Assembly: GCF_003122085.1 (NCBI RefSeq)
Contig: NZ_QEXV01000001.1
Coordinates: forward strand, 310,001-374,000
Reading direction: 5' to 3'
Length of the DNA stretch: 64,000 nucleotides
Source of the DNA: Marinicauda salina
GTDB lineage: Bacteria > Pseudomonadota > Alphaproteobacteria > Caulobacterales > Maricaulaceae
The notes beneath the pieces were generated by a model. It searched no databases and was not told where the DNA came from. It saw only the letters and a list, made by a program, of their open reading frames with translations. Every line of letters starts with the position of its first letter. The stretch's first letter is position 1. This document shows, piece by piece, positions 43,220 to 53,481 of this stretch. Both the position numbers and the translations under genes were made by a program.

Positions 43220-45760
43220 TCAGAGCTTGCGCTCGACCTCCTCGACCTCGAAGCACTCGATCTGGTCGCCCTTCTGGATGTCCTGGTAGTTGACGAAGGC
43301 CATGCCGCACTCGGTGCCGGCGCGGACCTCGGGCACCTCGTCCTTGAAGCGCTTGAGCGTGGCCAGCTCGCCTTCGTGGATGACCGTGTCGTCGCGCAGC
43401 AGGCGCACGCCGCAGCCGCGCTTGACGACGCCGTCGGTGACCCGGCAGCCGGCGACCTTGCCGACCTTGGACACGCTGAACACCTCGAGGACCTCGGCGT
43501 AGCCGATGAAGGTCTCGCGCTTCTCCGGCGCCAGCAGGCCTTCGAGCGTGGCCTTCACGTCGTCGATGACGTCGTAGATCACCGAGTAGTAGCGGATCTC
43601 GACGCCTTCGGTCTCGGCCAGCTCGCGGGCCTGCTTGTTGGCGCGGACATTGAACGCGAAGATCGGCGCGCCGGACGACGACGCCAGCAGCACGTCGGAT
43701 TCCGACACGCCGCCGGGCGCGGCGTGGATGACGCGCGCGCGGACTTCCTCGTTGCCGAGCTTTTCGAGCGCGGTCTGGATCGCCTCGGCCGAACCCTGCA
43801 CGTCGGCCTTCACGACCAGCGGCATCTCCTGGAGTTCGCTCTCCTGGAGCTTGGCCATCATCTGCTCGAGCGAGGCGCCGCCGGTGGTCGGAGCCGCCGA
43901 CTCGCGGCGCTTGCGCTCGCGATACTCGACGATCTCGCGGGCGCGGCCCTCGTTCTCGACCACGGCGAACAGCTCGCCGGGTTCGGGCGCGCCGTCGAGA
44001 CCGAGGATCTCGGCGGGCAGCGCCGGGCCGGCCTCCTTCATCTGCTGGCCGCGCTCGTTGATCAGCGCGCGCACCTTGCCCCAGTGGGCGCCGGCGACGA
44101 CGATGTCGCCGCGCTTGAGCGTGCCGCGCTTGACCAGAAGCGTGGCGACCGGGCCGCGGCCCTTGTCGACCTGGGATTCGATGATCACGCCCTCGGCCGA
44201 GCGGTCCGGGTTGGCCTTGAGCTCCAGCAGCTCGGCCTGCAGCGTGATCGCCTCGGCGAGCTCGTCGAGCCCGGTCTTCTCCGTGGCCGAGACGCTGACC
44301 GCCTGCACCTCGCCGCCCATCGATTCGACGATGATCTCGTGCTGGAGCAGTTCCTGGAGCACGCGGTCGGGATTGGAGTCCGGCTTGTCGATCTTGTTGA
44401 CCGCCACGATGATCGGCACCTCGGCCGCCTTGGCGTGATTGATGGCCTCGATGGTCTGGGGCATCACGCCGTCGTCGGCGGCGACGACGAGGATCACGAT
44501 GTCGGTCGCCTGGGCGCCGCGCGAACGCATCGACGAGAAGGCCGCGTGGCCCGGCGTGTCCAGGAAGGTGATCCGGTCGCCGGACTTCAGCTGCACCTGA
44601 TAGGCGCCGATGTGCTGGGTGATGCCGCCGGCCTCGCCCGCGGCGACGTCGGTCGCGCGCAACGCGTCGAGCAGCGACGTCTTGCCGTGGTCGACATGGC
44701 CCATGACCGTGACGACCGGCGGACGCGGCTTCTTGGTCTCCTCGGCGTCGTCCTCGGAGATCAGGCCCTCCTCGACATCGGCCTCGGAGACGCGCTTCAC
44801 CTTGTGGCCGAACTCCTCGACGATCAGCTCGGCGTCGTCGGCCTCGAGCACGTCGTTGACGCGGACCATCTGGCCCTGCGTCATCAGGAATTTCACCACG
44901 TCGGCGGCGCGCTCGGCCATCCGGTTGGCGAGCTCCTGGATGGTGATGTGCTCGGGAATGACCACCTCGCGGGCGACCTTCTCGCGGTCGCCGCCGCCCT
45001 GCGCGCGGCGCTGGCGCTCGCGTTCGCGGGCGCGGCGCATCGAGGCGAGCGAGCGCTGACGGTCCTCGTCGTCCTCGACCAGGTTCTGGATGGTGAGCTT
45101 GCCCTGGCGGCGGCGCTGGTCCTTCGTGCGCGACGGCGCGGGCTTTTCGGGCGCGGCCTTCTTCGACTTGACGCGCCCGCCCATCTCCTCGAGCGCGGAC
45201 TTCGCCTGGTCGCGCTCCTTGTCCTTCTCGGGCTTGCGGGCGCGCTTGGCGGCGTCCTCGTCGGGCGGCGGCGCGGCGGCCTCGGCCGCGGCGGCCTCCT
45301 CTTCGGCGCGACGGCGGGCCTCTTCCTCCTCGCGCTCGCGGCGCTCGGCCTCTTCGCGGGCCTTCTGCTCCTCGAGCTTGCGCTTCTCCTCTTCGGCGCG
45401 CTGGCGGCGCTCCTCCTCCTCGGCCTTGCGCTCGGCGTCGCGCTCGGCGGCCTCGGAGCGGGCGCGCTGGATCGCCTTCTGGCGCCGCAGCAGCTCTTCC
45501 TCGGACAGGCCGAGCTGCTTGGCCTTGGCGGCCAGGGCGGCGCGCGCCTTCTCCTTGTCGGAGGCCGGCGCGGCGGCTTTCTCATCCTTGGCAGCGGGCG
45601 CGTCCTTGCCCGCGCCGGAGGCGGCGCGCTTGCGCTTCTTCTCGACGACGACGGCCTTCGACCGGCCGCGCGAGAAGCTTTGCTGCACGGTGCCGGACTT
45701 CCGTCCGCCGAGGGAGAGGGGCTTGCGGCCCGAGGAGTTGCGTTCGTCAGCGTCGCTCAT
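43220..45760 (-). CDS. infB: Translation initiation factor IF-2
   Basis: GTPase that brings initiator tRNA to the 30S subunit. 846 aa. The N-terminal half (~1-330) is a long low-complexity coil of Glu/Arg/Ala ([18 protein letters not shown]) typical of bacterial IF-2. The G domain has [16 protein letters not shown] (G1), DTPGHAAF (G3) and NKIDKPD (G4). C-terminal domains end in [16 protein letters not shown]. An N-terminal IF-2 motif ([14 protein letters not shown]) starts the protein. Preceded by ylxR with ~147 bp between. Confidence 0.97.
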   Translation of the reverse strand: MSDADERNSSGRKPLSLGGRKSGTVQQSFSRGRSKAVVVEKKRKRAASGAGKDAPAAKDEKAAAPASDKEKARAALAAKAKQLGLSEEELLRRQKAIQRARSEAAERDAERKAEEEERRQRAEEEKRKLEEQKAREEAERREREEEEARRRAEEEAAAAEAAAPPPDEDAAKRARKPEKDKERDQAKSALEEMGGRVKSKKAAPEKPAPSRTKDQRRRQGKLTIQNLVEDDEDRQRSLASMRRARERERQRRAQGGGDREKVAREVVIPEHITIQELANRMAERAADVVKFLMTQGQMVRVNDVLEADDAELIVEEFGHKVKRVSEADVEEGLISEDDAEETKKPRPPVVTVMGHVDHGKTSLLDALRATDVAAGEAGGITQHIGAYQVQLKSGDRITFLDTPGHAAFSSMRSRGAQATDIVILVVAADDGVMPQTIEAINHAKAAEVPIIVAVNKIDKPDSNPDRVLQELLQHEIIVESMGGEVQAVSVSATEKTGLDELAEAITLQAELLELKANPDRSAEGVIIESQVDKGRGPVATLLVKRGTLKRGDIVVAGAHWGKVRALINERGQQMKEAGPALPAEILGLDGAPEPGELFAVVENEGRAREIVEYRERKRRESAAPTTGGASLEQMMAKLQESELQEMPLVVKADVQGSAEAIQTALEKLGNEEVRARVIHAAPGGVSESDVLLASSSGAPIFAFNVRANKQARELAETEGVEIRYYSVIYDVIDDVKATLEGLLAPEKRETFIGYAEVLEVFSVSKVGKVAGCRVTDGVVKRGCGVRLLRDDTVIHEGELATLKRFKDEVPEVRAGTECGMAFVNYQDIQKGDQIECFEVEEVERKL

Positions 45761-45907
45761 GCACTTCTTTCGTCGCGGCTCTTCGTCTGACGGATCCCGA
45801 CCGGCCGCCGCGCGCCGATCGCCGTACTGTTCAGGTCCGACGGTCGCGAGGCGCGAAACCCCGCCGGCTCCCGAAGGCCCGCTAACCTAGCCGCCTTCAT
45901 TGCCGAT

Positions 45908-46591
45908 TCAACCGTCCTGTGCGGAATCGCGCGGCTCCGCCGCGCTCCCGCCTGTTTCACTCTCCGGCCCGTCGCCGCGCGGGTCGATCGCGCGGAAACC
46001 CGCCAGCTTGGCCATCGTCTCGCCGAAGGCGCGCGCCTCTCCGCCCGGCGCGAGGGCGAGATGCATCAGCGCATCCCGTCCGAGCGCCGCGCCGAGCGCC
46101 TCCGAGGAGAAGCACCCGGCCGTCGGGATCGCGCCCCGCTTCCGCGCGAGGCGATCCAGCTTGCCGCGGCCGTCGGCGGCCGCGTCGACCGCCTCGATCC
46201 GCCAGGCCGGCGGCGGGTCCGCCTTCAGGGCGAGCCGCACCGCATCATACCCCGTCGCCAGCCTTCCCGCGCGCCGCGCCAGTCCCAGCAGGGACAGCGC
46301 GCGCGCCTCGAGCTGGCGCTCGAAAGCGTCGGCGAGGTCGGCCGGCGCCTCCACCGGACGCGAGAACGCCCGGTTGAAGAGCCGCTTGCGCACCGCCGTC
46401 TCGACGCTCGCCCGGTCGGCCTTCACCCAGGCGCCGCGCCCGGGCAGCTTCGCGGCGAGGTCGGGCGTGACCACGCCCTCGGGCGACAGGCCGACGCGCA
46501 ACAGCGCCTCGTCGCCCAGCGCCTCGCCGCTCACCAGGCAGCGCCGCATGCGCGTGCGCCCGGCCCGGCCGGAGCCTGCGCCCCGGCTCAC
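45908..46591 (-). CDS. ylxR: YlxR/DUF448 RNA-binding protein with L7Ae-like C-terminus
   Basis: 227 aa from GTG 46591, which overlaps the nusA stop as GTGA. The N-terminal YlxR fold has RMRRCLVSGEAL, LPGRGAWVKADRASVETAVRKRLFNRAF, the conserved GRGAW motif. The C-terminal part (LLGLARRAGRLATGYDAVRLALK) resembles the ribosomal L7Ae/L30e-like segment fused to YlxR in alphaproteobacteria. Member of the nusA-infB operon; YlxR proteins are nucleoid- or RNA-binding regulators of unclear precise role. Confidence 0.9.
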   Translation of the reverse strand: MSRGAGSGRAGRTRMRRCLVSGEALGDEALLRVGLSPEGVVTPDLAAKLPGRGAWVKADRASVETAVRKRLFNRAFSRPVEAPADLADAFERQLEARALSLLGLARRAGRLATGYDAVRLALKADPPPAWRIEAVDAAADGRGKLDRLARKRGAIPTAGCFSSEALGAALGRDALMHLALAPGGEARAFGETMAKLAGFRAIDPRGDGPESETGGSAAEPRDSAQDG

Positions 46592-48390
46592 CGCGCCTCG
46601 TCGTCCTCCTCGCCGGCGTCCTCCGATGCGGTCTCGGCGGACGCGGAGTCCTCGTCCTCGTCGTCGAGCAGCGCGCCGAGATCGACGCCGAGACGCTCGG
46701 CCTCCGCCTCCAGGTCCTCGATATCGAGATCGGAGACGTCGGGCTCGGCCTCGGCGGCGGCCTCCCCGGCGGCTTCCTCGCCGCCCTCTTCGGACGCTTC
46801 CTCCAGATCGGCCTCCTCGGCCTCCGGTTCAAGGTCCTCTTCCGAAATCCAGCCCGCCGCGACGCGCGCGCGCATGATCAGCGCCTCGGCGTCTTCCGGC
46901 GACATGTTGAACTCGTCGAGAATGCCCGGCTCGCGCACGCGTTCGCCGTCGCGCGTCTCGTACCAGCCGCGCAGATCGTCGGGCACCAGGCCGGCCAGAT
47001 CCTCGACGGTCTTGACGTCGTTCTCGCCGAACTTCACCGCCATGGGCAGCTCCACGCCCTCGACCTCGAGGACGGCGTCCTCGACGCCGAGCTCCTTGCG
47101 CTTGGCGTCCTGCTCGGCGGCGCGCTTTTCGAGGAATTCCTTGGCGCGGGTCTGGATCTCCTGGGCGGTGTCGTCGTCGAAGCCCTCGATCACGGCGATC
47201 TCGTCGAGCTCGACGAAGGCGATCTCCTCGATGTCGGAGAAGCCCTCGGTGGCGAGCAGCTGGGCGATGACCTCGTCGACGTCGAGCGCGTCCATGAAGA
47301 GCTGGGTGCGCTCGGCGAACTCCTTCTGACGGCGCTCGGACTCCTCTTCCTCGGTGAGGATGTCGATCGACCAGCCGGTGAGCTGGCTGGCCAGGCGCAC
47401 GTTCTGGCCGCGCCGGCCGATCGCCAGCGACAGCTGGTCGTCGGGCACGACGACCTCGATGCGCTCGGCCTCCTCGTCGAGGACGACCTTGGTCACCTCG
47501 GCGGGCTGCAGCGCGTTGACGATGAAGGTCGCCGGGTCCGGGCTCCACGGGATGATGTCGATCTTCTCGCCGGCGAGCTCGTTGACGACGGCCTGCACCC
47601 GCGAGCCGCGCATGCCCACGCAGGCGCCGACCGGGTCGATCGAGGAATCGTTGGAGATCACCGCGATCTTGGCCCGGCTGCCCGGATCCCGCGCGACGCG
47701 CGGGATCTCGATGATGCCCTCGTAGACCTCGGGCACCTCCTGGGCGAACAGGGCGGCCATGAAGTCGGGATGGGCGCGCGACAGGAAGATCTGCGGGCCG
47801 CGCACTTCCGGGCGGACGTCGTAGATATAGGCGCGCACGCGGTCGCCGTTCTGGAAGTTCTCGCGCGGGATGCCGTCATTGCGCCGGATCACCGCCTCGG
47901 CCTTGCCGAGATCGACGATGACGTTGCCGTACTCGACGCGCTTGACGATGCCGTTGACGACCTCGCCGACGCGGTCCTTGTACTCCTCGAACTGGCGCTC
48001 GCGCTCGGCCTCGCGGACCTTCTGCGTGATCACCTGCTTGGCGGTCTGGGAGGCGACCCGGCCGAACTCGATCGGCGGCAGCTCCTCCTCGAAGACCGTG
48101 CCGATCTCGGCGTTCTTGTCGATCTTCTTCGCCTCGTCGAGCGACATCTCCTGGGAGTCGTTCTCGACCTCCTCAACGACCGTGGTGCGCCGGGTCAGGC
48201 GCATCTCGCCGGTCTGGGGATCGATGTCGCACTTGATGTCCAGCTCGGCGCCGTAGCGCGAGCGCGCCGCCTTCTGGATCGCCTCCTCGATCGCCTCGAG
48301 CACGATGGCTTCGTCGATGAGCTTCTCCTGCGCGACCGCCTTGGCGATCTGCAGAAGCTCCAGCTTGTTGGCGCTGACCCCGATGGCCAT
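46588..48390 (-). CDS. nusA: Transcription termination/antitermination factor NusA
   Basis: Binds RNA polymerase and modulates pausing, termination and antitermination. 600 aa. N-terminal domain ([34 protein letters not shown]), S1 domain (~135-200, [18 protein letters not shown]), KH1/KH2 ([46 protein letters not shown]). A long acidic C-terminal extension past residue ~500 has helix-hairpin-helix-like repeats, as in other alphaproteobacteria. Second gene after rimP. NusA is a plausible sensor for the leader terminator upstream of rimP. Confidence 0.97.
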   Translation of the reverse strand: MAIGVSANKLELLQIAKAVAQEKLIDEAIVLEAIEEAIQKAARSRYGAELDIKCDIDPQTGEMRLTRRTTVVEEVENDSQEMSLDEAKKIDKNAEIGTVFEEELPPIEFGRVASQTAKQVITQKVREAERERQFEEYKDRVGEVVNGIVKRVEYGNVIVDLGKAEAVIRRNDGIPRENFQNGDRVRAYIYDVRPEVRGPQIFLSRAHPDFMAALFAQEVPEVYEGIIEIPRVARDPGSRAKIAVISNDSSIDPVGACVGMRGSRVQAVVNELAGEKIDIIPWSPDPATFIVNALQPAEVTKVVLDEEAERIEVVVPDDQLSLAIGRRGQNVRLASQLTGWSIDILTEEEESERRQKEFAERTQLFMDALDVDEVIAQLLATEGFSDIEEIAFVELDEIAVIEGFDDDTAQEIQTRAKEFLEKRAAEQDAKRKELGVEDAVLEVEGVELPMAVKFGENDVKTVEDLAGLVPDDLRGWYETRDGERVREPGILDEFNMSPEDAEALIMRARVAAGWISEEDLEPEAEEADLEEASEEGGEEAAGEAAAEAEPDVSDLDIEDLEAEAERLGVDLGALLDDEDEDSASAETASEDAGEEDDEAR

Positions 48391-48417
48391 GATCTCAATC
48401 CTTGCAGTTGGTCCGTA

Positions 48418-48954
48418 TCAGTCCTGTCCGGCGTCCCCGGAAGCCCGCGCGTCGGCGCGGCCCTTGAGGCTCGCCTCCATCAGCGCGTCGGTGAGGACGA
48501 GCTTGGCGTCGTCGATCCAGGCGAAAGGCAGCACCGCGGTCTCGTCCTCGCCCGCGAGATCGATGAGCACGTTGTCGTCCTCGGTCCCGGCGAGCACGCC
48601 GCGAAAACGCTTGCGGCCCTCGACCATGCGGCCGAGCTCCAGCTTCGCCTCGAATCCCTCCCAGCGGGCGAAATGCGCCAGCTCGGTGAGCGGCCGGTCG
48701 ATGCCCGGCGACGACACCTCGAGAGTGAACTCCCCCGCGATCGGATCGGCCTCCTCGAGCACCTCGTCGAGCGCGCGCGACAGCCGCTCGCAATCGTCGA
48801 CCTGCATGGTCCCGTCATGGCGCTCGGCCATGATCTGGACCGTCTTGCGCTTGCCGCCCATGACGCGCGCGCGCACGATCTCGAGCCCCAGCGCCTCGGC
48901 CAGGGGTTCGGCGAGATCCAGGATCTCCTGATCCAGCGCGGTCTTGGTCTTCAC
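48418..48954 (-). CDS. rimP: Ribosome maturation factor RimP
   Basis: 30S assembly factor. 178 aa from GTG 48954, with GAGG 6 nt upstream; a TTG at 48972 lies closer to the terminator T-run and has a weaker signal. TALDQEILDLAEPLAEALGLEIV, the second-domain LEVSSPGIDRPLTELAHFARWEG and GVLAGTEDDNVLIDL are RimP landmarks. First gene of rimP-nusA-ylxR-infB. Its ribosome-binding site can pair with the 3' arm of the terminator just upstream (see leader entry). Confidence 0.94.
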   Translation of the reverse strand: MKTKTALDQEILDLAEPLAEALGLEIVRARVMGGKRKTVQIMAERHDGTMQVDDCERLSRALDEVLEEADPIAGEFTLEVSSPGIDRPLTELAHFARWEGFEAKLELGRMVEGRKRFRGVLAGTEDDNVLIDLAGEDETAVLPFAWIDDAKLVLTDALMEASLKGRADARASGDAGQD

Positions 48955-48973
48955 GCGGGGCCTCGAGAGCAAC

Positions 48974-49004
48974 GAAAAAGGCGGCCCCGTCTCCGGAGCC
49001 GCCC
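48974..49004 (-). terminator. Intrinsic terminator/attenuator in the rimP leader
   Basis: On the minus strand GGCGGCTCC (49003-48995), loop GGAGAC-like, GGGGCCGCC (48988-48980) and then TTTTTC. It ends ~20 nt before the rimP start and lies downstream of the promoter at 49042-49070, so it is inside the rimP transcript. It also ends transcripts arriving from trmB. The 3'-arm bases 48989-48983 (CGGGGCC) are complementary to 48962-48956 (GGCCCCG) at the rimP ribosome-binding site, giving an alternative fold. Confidence 0.75.
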
Positions 49005-49041
49005 GATGACGCCATCCGGCGTATCGAACTTGTTGGCCGCT

Positions 49042-49070
49042 TATATACGCCTTCGGCGCGCCCCGCGCAA
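49042..49070 (-). promoter_or_regulatory. Promoter of the rimP-nusA-infB operon
   Basis: Minus strand TTGCGC (49070-49065) and TATATA (49047-49042) with a 17-bp spacer, the best sigma-70-like pair in this spacer. Start of transcription expected near 49035, giving a leader of ~80 nt before rimP. A small hairpin ACGCC/GGCGT (49022-49009) precedes the terminator hairpin. Confidence 0.6.
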
Positions 49071-49096
49071 TGGCGGCGGTGTCCGGCGCGCACGGC

Positions 49097-49777
49097 TCAT
49101 CGCTTCTCGAACTCGAAAAAGACCGGCGCGATGTCGCCGAGATGCTTGGACTCGTAGCGCGTTGTGACGTGGTCGGCGGGCGGGTCGCGCCAGTCGCCGG
49201 CCGACCGCGCCGTCCAGGCCAGACTCGGCGTCTCCATGAGGATCGGCAGCGCCCAGTCGGCGTAGGCGCGCACGTCGGTGGCCAGCCTCAGCCGCCCGCC
49301 CGGCTTGAGGATGCGCGCCAGCTCGAACGCCGTGTCAGGCTGGACGAAGCGCCGCTTGGCGTGGCGCGTCTTCGGCCACGGGTCGGGAAACAGCAGGTAG
49401 ACGCGGTCGAAGGCCGCATCGGGCATGGCCTCGATCTCGTCGCGCGCGTCGGCGCGCTTCACCCGGACATTCTCCAGCGCCTTCTCCTCGATCCCGGCGA
49501 GCGCCTTGGCGACGCCGTTGAGGAAGGGCTCGATCCCGAGAAACCCGGTGCGCGGATTCGCCTCCGCCTGCGCGATCAGGTGTTCGGCCGCGCCGAACCC
49601 GATCTCCAGCGCGTGCGCGTCGAGGCCCGGCAGCAGGGCGGCGGGATCGACGCCGCCGGCGTCGGGCCAGTCGAGCCGGGGCAGGAGCGCGTCGACCAGG
49701 CGCTGCTGGCGCGGCGACAGCCTGTGGCCCTGGGCGCGGCCATAGAGGCGGCGATGCGGCGGACGCGTCTCGGTCAT
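49097..49777 (-). CDS. trmB: tRNA (guanine(46)-N7)-methyltransferase TrmB
   Basis: SAM-dependent methylation of G46 in the tRNA variable loop. 226 aa from ATG 49777 ([20 protein letters not shown]). The SAM-binding [16 protein letters not shown], then [15 protein letters not shown], the family motif [19 protein letters not shown] and TRYESKHL at the C-terminus are present. Follows metK on the same strand after ~286 bp that include a terminator and a dispersed repeat, so it probably has its own promoter. Confidence 0.96.
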   Translation of the reverse strand: MTETRPPHRRLYGRAQGHRLSPRQQRLVDALLPRLDWPDAGGVDPAALLPGLDAHALEIGFGAAEHLIAQAEANPRTGFLGIEPFLNGVAKALAGIEEKALENVRVKRADARDEIEAMPDAAFDRVYLLFPDPWPKTRHAKRRFVQPDTAFELARILKPGGRLRLATDVRAYADWALPILMETPSLAWTARSAGDWRDPPADHVTTRYESKHLGDIAPVFFEFEKR

Positions 49778-49867
49778 GGGCCGGGGGTCTACAGGATTTT
49801 GCGCGCAGGTCGAGTGGAAGGCGGTTCGGCCGGCGGTCGCTGTCGCTGTCGCGGCGCAGCCCACTTC

Positions 49868-49961
49868 GTTTTCCTGACGAAAGTCAGGACCCAGGGATCG
49901 AAGATCGCGAGAGCCGTCGCTCGTCCTCTCCCGGGCCCCAGCTTGCGCTGGGGAAACGCGA
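49868..49961. repeat. Dispersed palindromic repeat, copy 2
   Basis: CGTTTTCCTGACGAAAGTCA and GGACCCAG (49868-49895), then GGGCCCCAGCTTGCGCTGGG and GAAACGCG (49934-49961). Same two blocks, order and orientation as 6305-6388, with a different spacer. Lies between metK and trmB. Confidence 0.75.
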
Positions 49962-50002
49962 TCGGGCCGGCCTCAACCCATGGAGCCGACGCCACCCCGC
50001 TG

Positions 50003-50045
50003 AAACGAAAAAGGCCGGGGCGCCTGAAACGCCCCGGCCCTTTCG
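50003..50045 (-). terminator. Terminator after metK
   Basis: Perfect 10-bp stem GGCCGGGGCG (50013-50022) and CGCCCCGGCC (50030-50039), followed on the minus strand by TTTTTCG. 24 bp past the metK stop. Confidence 0.9.
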
Positions 50046-50063
50046 ATGCGGATCGCGATCCGT

Positions 50064-51247
<1,184 letters not shown>

Positions 51248-51251
<4 letters not shown>

Positions 51252-51271
51252 ATAAAGCTTCCTTTATATGG
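51248..51271 (-). promoter_or_regulatory. metK: Hairpin holding the metK ribosome-binding site and start codon
   Basis: mRNA-sense arms CCATATAAAG (51271-51262) and CTTTATATGG (51257-51248) pair perfectly around the loop GAAG. AAGGAAG, the likely ribosome-binding site, spans the 5' arm and loop; the metK ATG (51251-51249) is in the 3' arm. Folding would hide both. Alternatively TATAAA within it could act as a -10 element and the palindrome as a DNA operator. Confidence 0.6.
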
Positions 51272-51355
51272 CCGCGCATAAACCCTATTGCGCCGCGGAA
51301 AGCAAGGGGGCGCCCCGCGGAGAAATGCGAATCGCTGCTGAAAAGGGTGCGACGG

Positions 51356-51793
51356 TCAGACTTCCTCGGCGTCGCCGGCGGCGGCTTCGGCCTCTTCGGC
51401 GGCCAGCGTGCGCACCAGGTCGAGGATGCGCCGGCGCACCTTGGAGTCGCGTATCTTCGCGAACGCCTGGGCGAGCGCGACGCCGTCTGCGGACTGGATG
51501 AAGTCGTCCACGATCGGCGTCTGGTCGCCTTCGGAGAATCCGGCCTGGCCGATCGTCTCGGCGACGCCGTCATAGAAAAACGACACCGGCACGTCGAGCA
51601 CGCGGGCGAGCATCCACAACCGCCCCGCGCCGATGCGGTTGGCGCCGCGTTCGTATTTCTGAACCTGCTGGAATGTCACGCCGAGTTCCTCGCCGAGCTT
51701 CTCCTGGCTCATATTGAGCAGCTGGCGGCGCAAGCGCACGCGCGAACCGACATGACGGTCCACCGCGGTCGGGCCTCTCGGATTCGTGCTCAT
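51356..51793 (-). CDS. XRE-family helix-turn-helix regulator next to metK
   Basis: 145 aa from ATG 51793 (MSTNPRGPTAVDRHVGSRV). The HTH_3 domain at ~15-70 reads RVRLRRQLLNMSQEKLGEELGV, then TFQQVQKYERGANRIGAGRLW. The C-terminal ~70 residues are helical with an Ala/Glu-rich tail. Proteins of this form sit between lnt and metK in many alphaproteobacteria (PhrR-like); targets are not established. Overlapping purine-rich signals (AAGGAG, AAGGAT) precede the ATG. Confidence 0.88.
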   Translation of the reverse strand: MSTNPRGPTAVDRHVGSRVRLRRQLLNMSQEKLGEELGVTFQQVQKYERGANRIGAGRLWMLARVLDVPVSFFYDGVAETIGQAGFSEGDQTPIVDDFIQSADGVALAQAFAKIRDSKVRRRILDLVRTLAAEEAEAAAGDAEEV

Positions 51794-51849
51794 ATCCTTA
51801 TGAATCTCCTTGCGATATTTCAGCATGGCCGCAGATGCCGAGTCCACGG

Positions 51850-53478
51850 TCAGACCCTAGGCTTCATGGTTGATCGGTACGAGGCCCTCCCGCGGAGGAC
51901 GAGAAAAGGCGGCAGAATTACCAAAAGTAGCAAAATAATCGCGCCGCCTGCCCACGGAAGATCTCCGTATTTTGCGTAGAATGTTTCGTTCAGGTCTTCA
52001 AGTAATCGGATATCGAACGCTTCGTCGACGTCAAGTGGCATCAGCAGCCCTTCGCGACCATAGGGCGTGATCATCCCCGATACGCCGGAGGACGCCGCGC
52101 GGATCATCGGCAGCCCCTCCTCGATCGCGCGGTAGCGCGCCTGATTGAGATGCTGCCGCGGCCCCGCGGAGTTCCCGTACCAGGCGTCGTTGGAGATGTT
52201 GAGCAACCATTCCGGTCGCTCGGCGCCGCGCGGGGCGTAGCGCGGATAGATCACCTCGTAGCAGATCAGCGGCGCGAACGGCGGCAGGCCCTCGACGTCG
52301 AGCGTCCGCGGCCCGGGACCCGGCGTGTAGAACGGCGAATTCGTCGACAGCGACTGGAACCCGAACAGCTCCGTGACGCCGCGCACCGGGTTGCCCTCGC
52401 CGAACGGCACCAGGCGGGCCTTGTCGTAATGGGCCGAAAGCCGCGGGCCGGCCTGCGTAAAGTCGATCACCAGCAGCGAGTTGAAATACCGCGTCGTTTC
52501 GCCCTCGGTCTCCGCGCGCGGCGCGCCGGTGATCAGACGCGCGCCGACGGGGAAGACCTCGGCCAGCCGGTCGATGATGTCGGGTTCGCGGAGGATGTAG
52601 GCGGGCACCGCGCCTTCGGGCCAGACGACCGCATCGACGTCAGCCAGCCCCGGCCCGGCGCTGAGCGCCAGGTAGCGCTCGAGGATCTCCGACCGATTGT
52701 CGTAGATCTTTTCGCGCTGCGGCACGGTGAGCTGGACGACGCGCACGATCTCGCCGCTCTCGGCCGACGGCGGCGCGGTGGCCAGGCGCATGCCGCCATA
52801 GCCGAACAGGGCCGCCAGCAGGACCGCGCCGGCGACCGGCGGCGTCCAGCGCGCCGCGCGCGCGCCGGCGCCGAACAGGGCGGCCGGCGCGGCGAAGGCG
52901 TAGAGCGTGACCGCCGACAGCCCCGCCGCGCCGATCAGGGCGGCGGCCTGGCTCATCGCGCCGCCGGCCGGCCAGACATGGCCGGGCAGGTTCCAGGGAA
53001 AGCCCGACAGGACCCAGGACCGCAGGAGCTCGACGGTCATGAAGGCCGCGGCGAACACCGCGATGCGGGCCGGGCCGGGCCGGGAGAAACGGACGTACAC
53101 CGCCCCGGCCGCCCCCCAAAACAGCGCCAGGCCGCCCGGCATCAGCACCAGCGGCGCCCAGAGCAGCCAGGCGTGGTCGGCTGCGCTGACCAGGAAGGCG
53201 TTGGAGACCCACCAGGTCCCGGCGAGAAACATGCCCGCGGCGAACGCCCAGCCGCGGAAGAAGCCCGACGCGATCGGCCGCGGGCCGCGGCGCGCGTCGT
53301 CGAGCAGCAGGACGAGCGCGACCAGCGCGACGAGCAGGGCCGGCTGGAGGAAGAACGGGGCGTGGGCGAGCACCGAGAGCGCGCCGAGCACGAACAGCGC
53401 GGCACCCGCGCGCCATTCCCTGAGGAGCCGGAGGCGCGCCCGGGTTCGGCGCAGGGACCGGACCGCGGCGCGCATCAT
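51850..53478 (-). CDS. lnt: Apolipoprotein N-acyltransferase Lnt
   Basis: Inner-membrane enzyme that adds the third acyl chain to lipoprotein N-termini. 542 aa from the tandem ATGATG at 53478. Several N-terminal helices, then a nitrilase-like domain from ~240 with catalytic Glu288 (VVWPEGAVP), Lys353 (YDKARLVPFGE) and Cys406 (PLICYEVI), and a final helix near the C-terminus. The last ~150-200 bp have clearly lower GC than the rest (see findings). Between corC and the XRE gene in the usual order. Confidence 0.95.
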   Translation of the reverse strand: MMRAAVRSLRRTRARLRLLREWRAGAALFVLGALSVLAHAPFFLQPALLVALVALVLLLDDARRGPRPIASGFFRGWAFAAGMFLAGTWWVSNAFLVSAADHAWLLWAPLVLMPGGLALFWGAAGAVYVRFSRPGPARIAVFAAAFMTVELLRSWVLSGFPWNLPGHVWPAGGAMSQAAALIGAAGLSAVTLYAFAAPAALFGAGARAARWTPPVAGAVLLAALFGYGGMRLATAPPSAESGEIVRVVQLTVPQREKIYDNRSEILERYLALSAGPGLADVDAVVWPEGAVPAYILREPDIIDRLAEVFPVGARLITGAPRAETEGETTRYFNSLLVIDFTQAGPRLSAHYDKARLVPFGEGNPVRGVTELFGFQSLSTNSPFYTPGPGPRTLDVEGLPPFAPLICYEVIYPRYAPRGAERPEWLLNISNDAWYGNSAGPRQHLNQARYRAIEEGLPMIRAASSGVSGMITPYGREGLLMPLDVDEAFDIRLLEDLNETFYAKYGDLPWAGGAIILLLLVILPPFLVLRGRASYRSTMKPRV

Positions 53479-53481
53479 GTC

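Noticed and set aside
42782-45790. Open frame of ~1000 codons on the plus strand opposite infB
   Set aside because: It is the mirror of the infB low-complexity coding sequence in a GC-rich genome; it runs through two other genes and an intergenic terminator and shows no domain.
51252-51355. SAM or SAM/SAH riboswitch upstream of metK
   Set aside because: I looked for the SAM/SAH and SAM-II style conserved cores in the ~100 nt before metK and saw none; the only strong structure is the start-codon hairpin. A covariance-model search would settle it.
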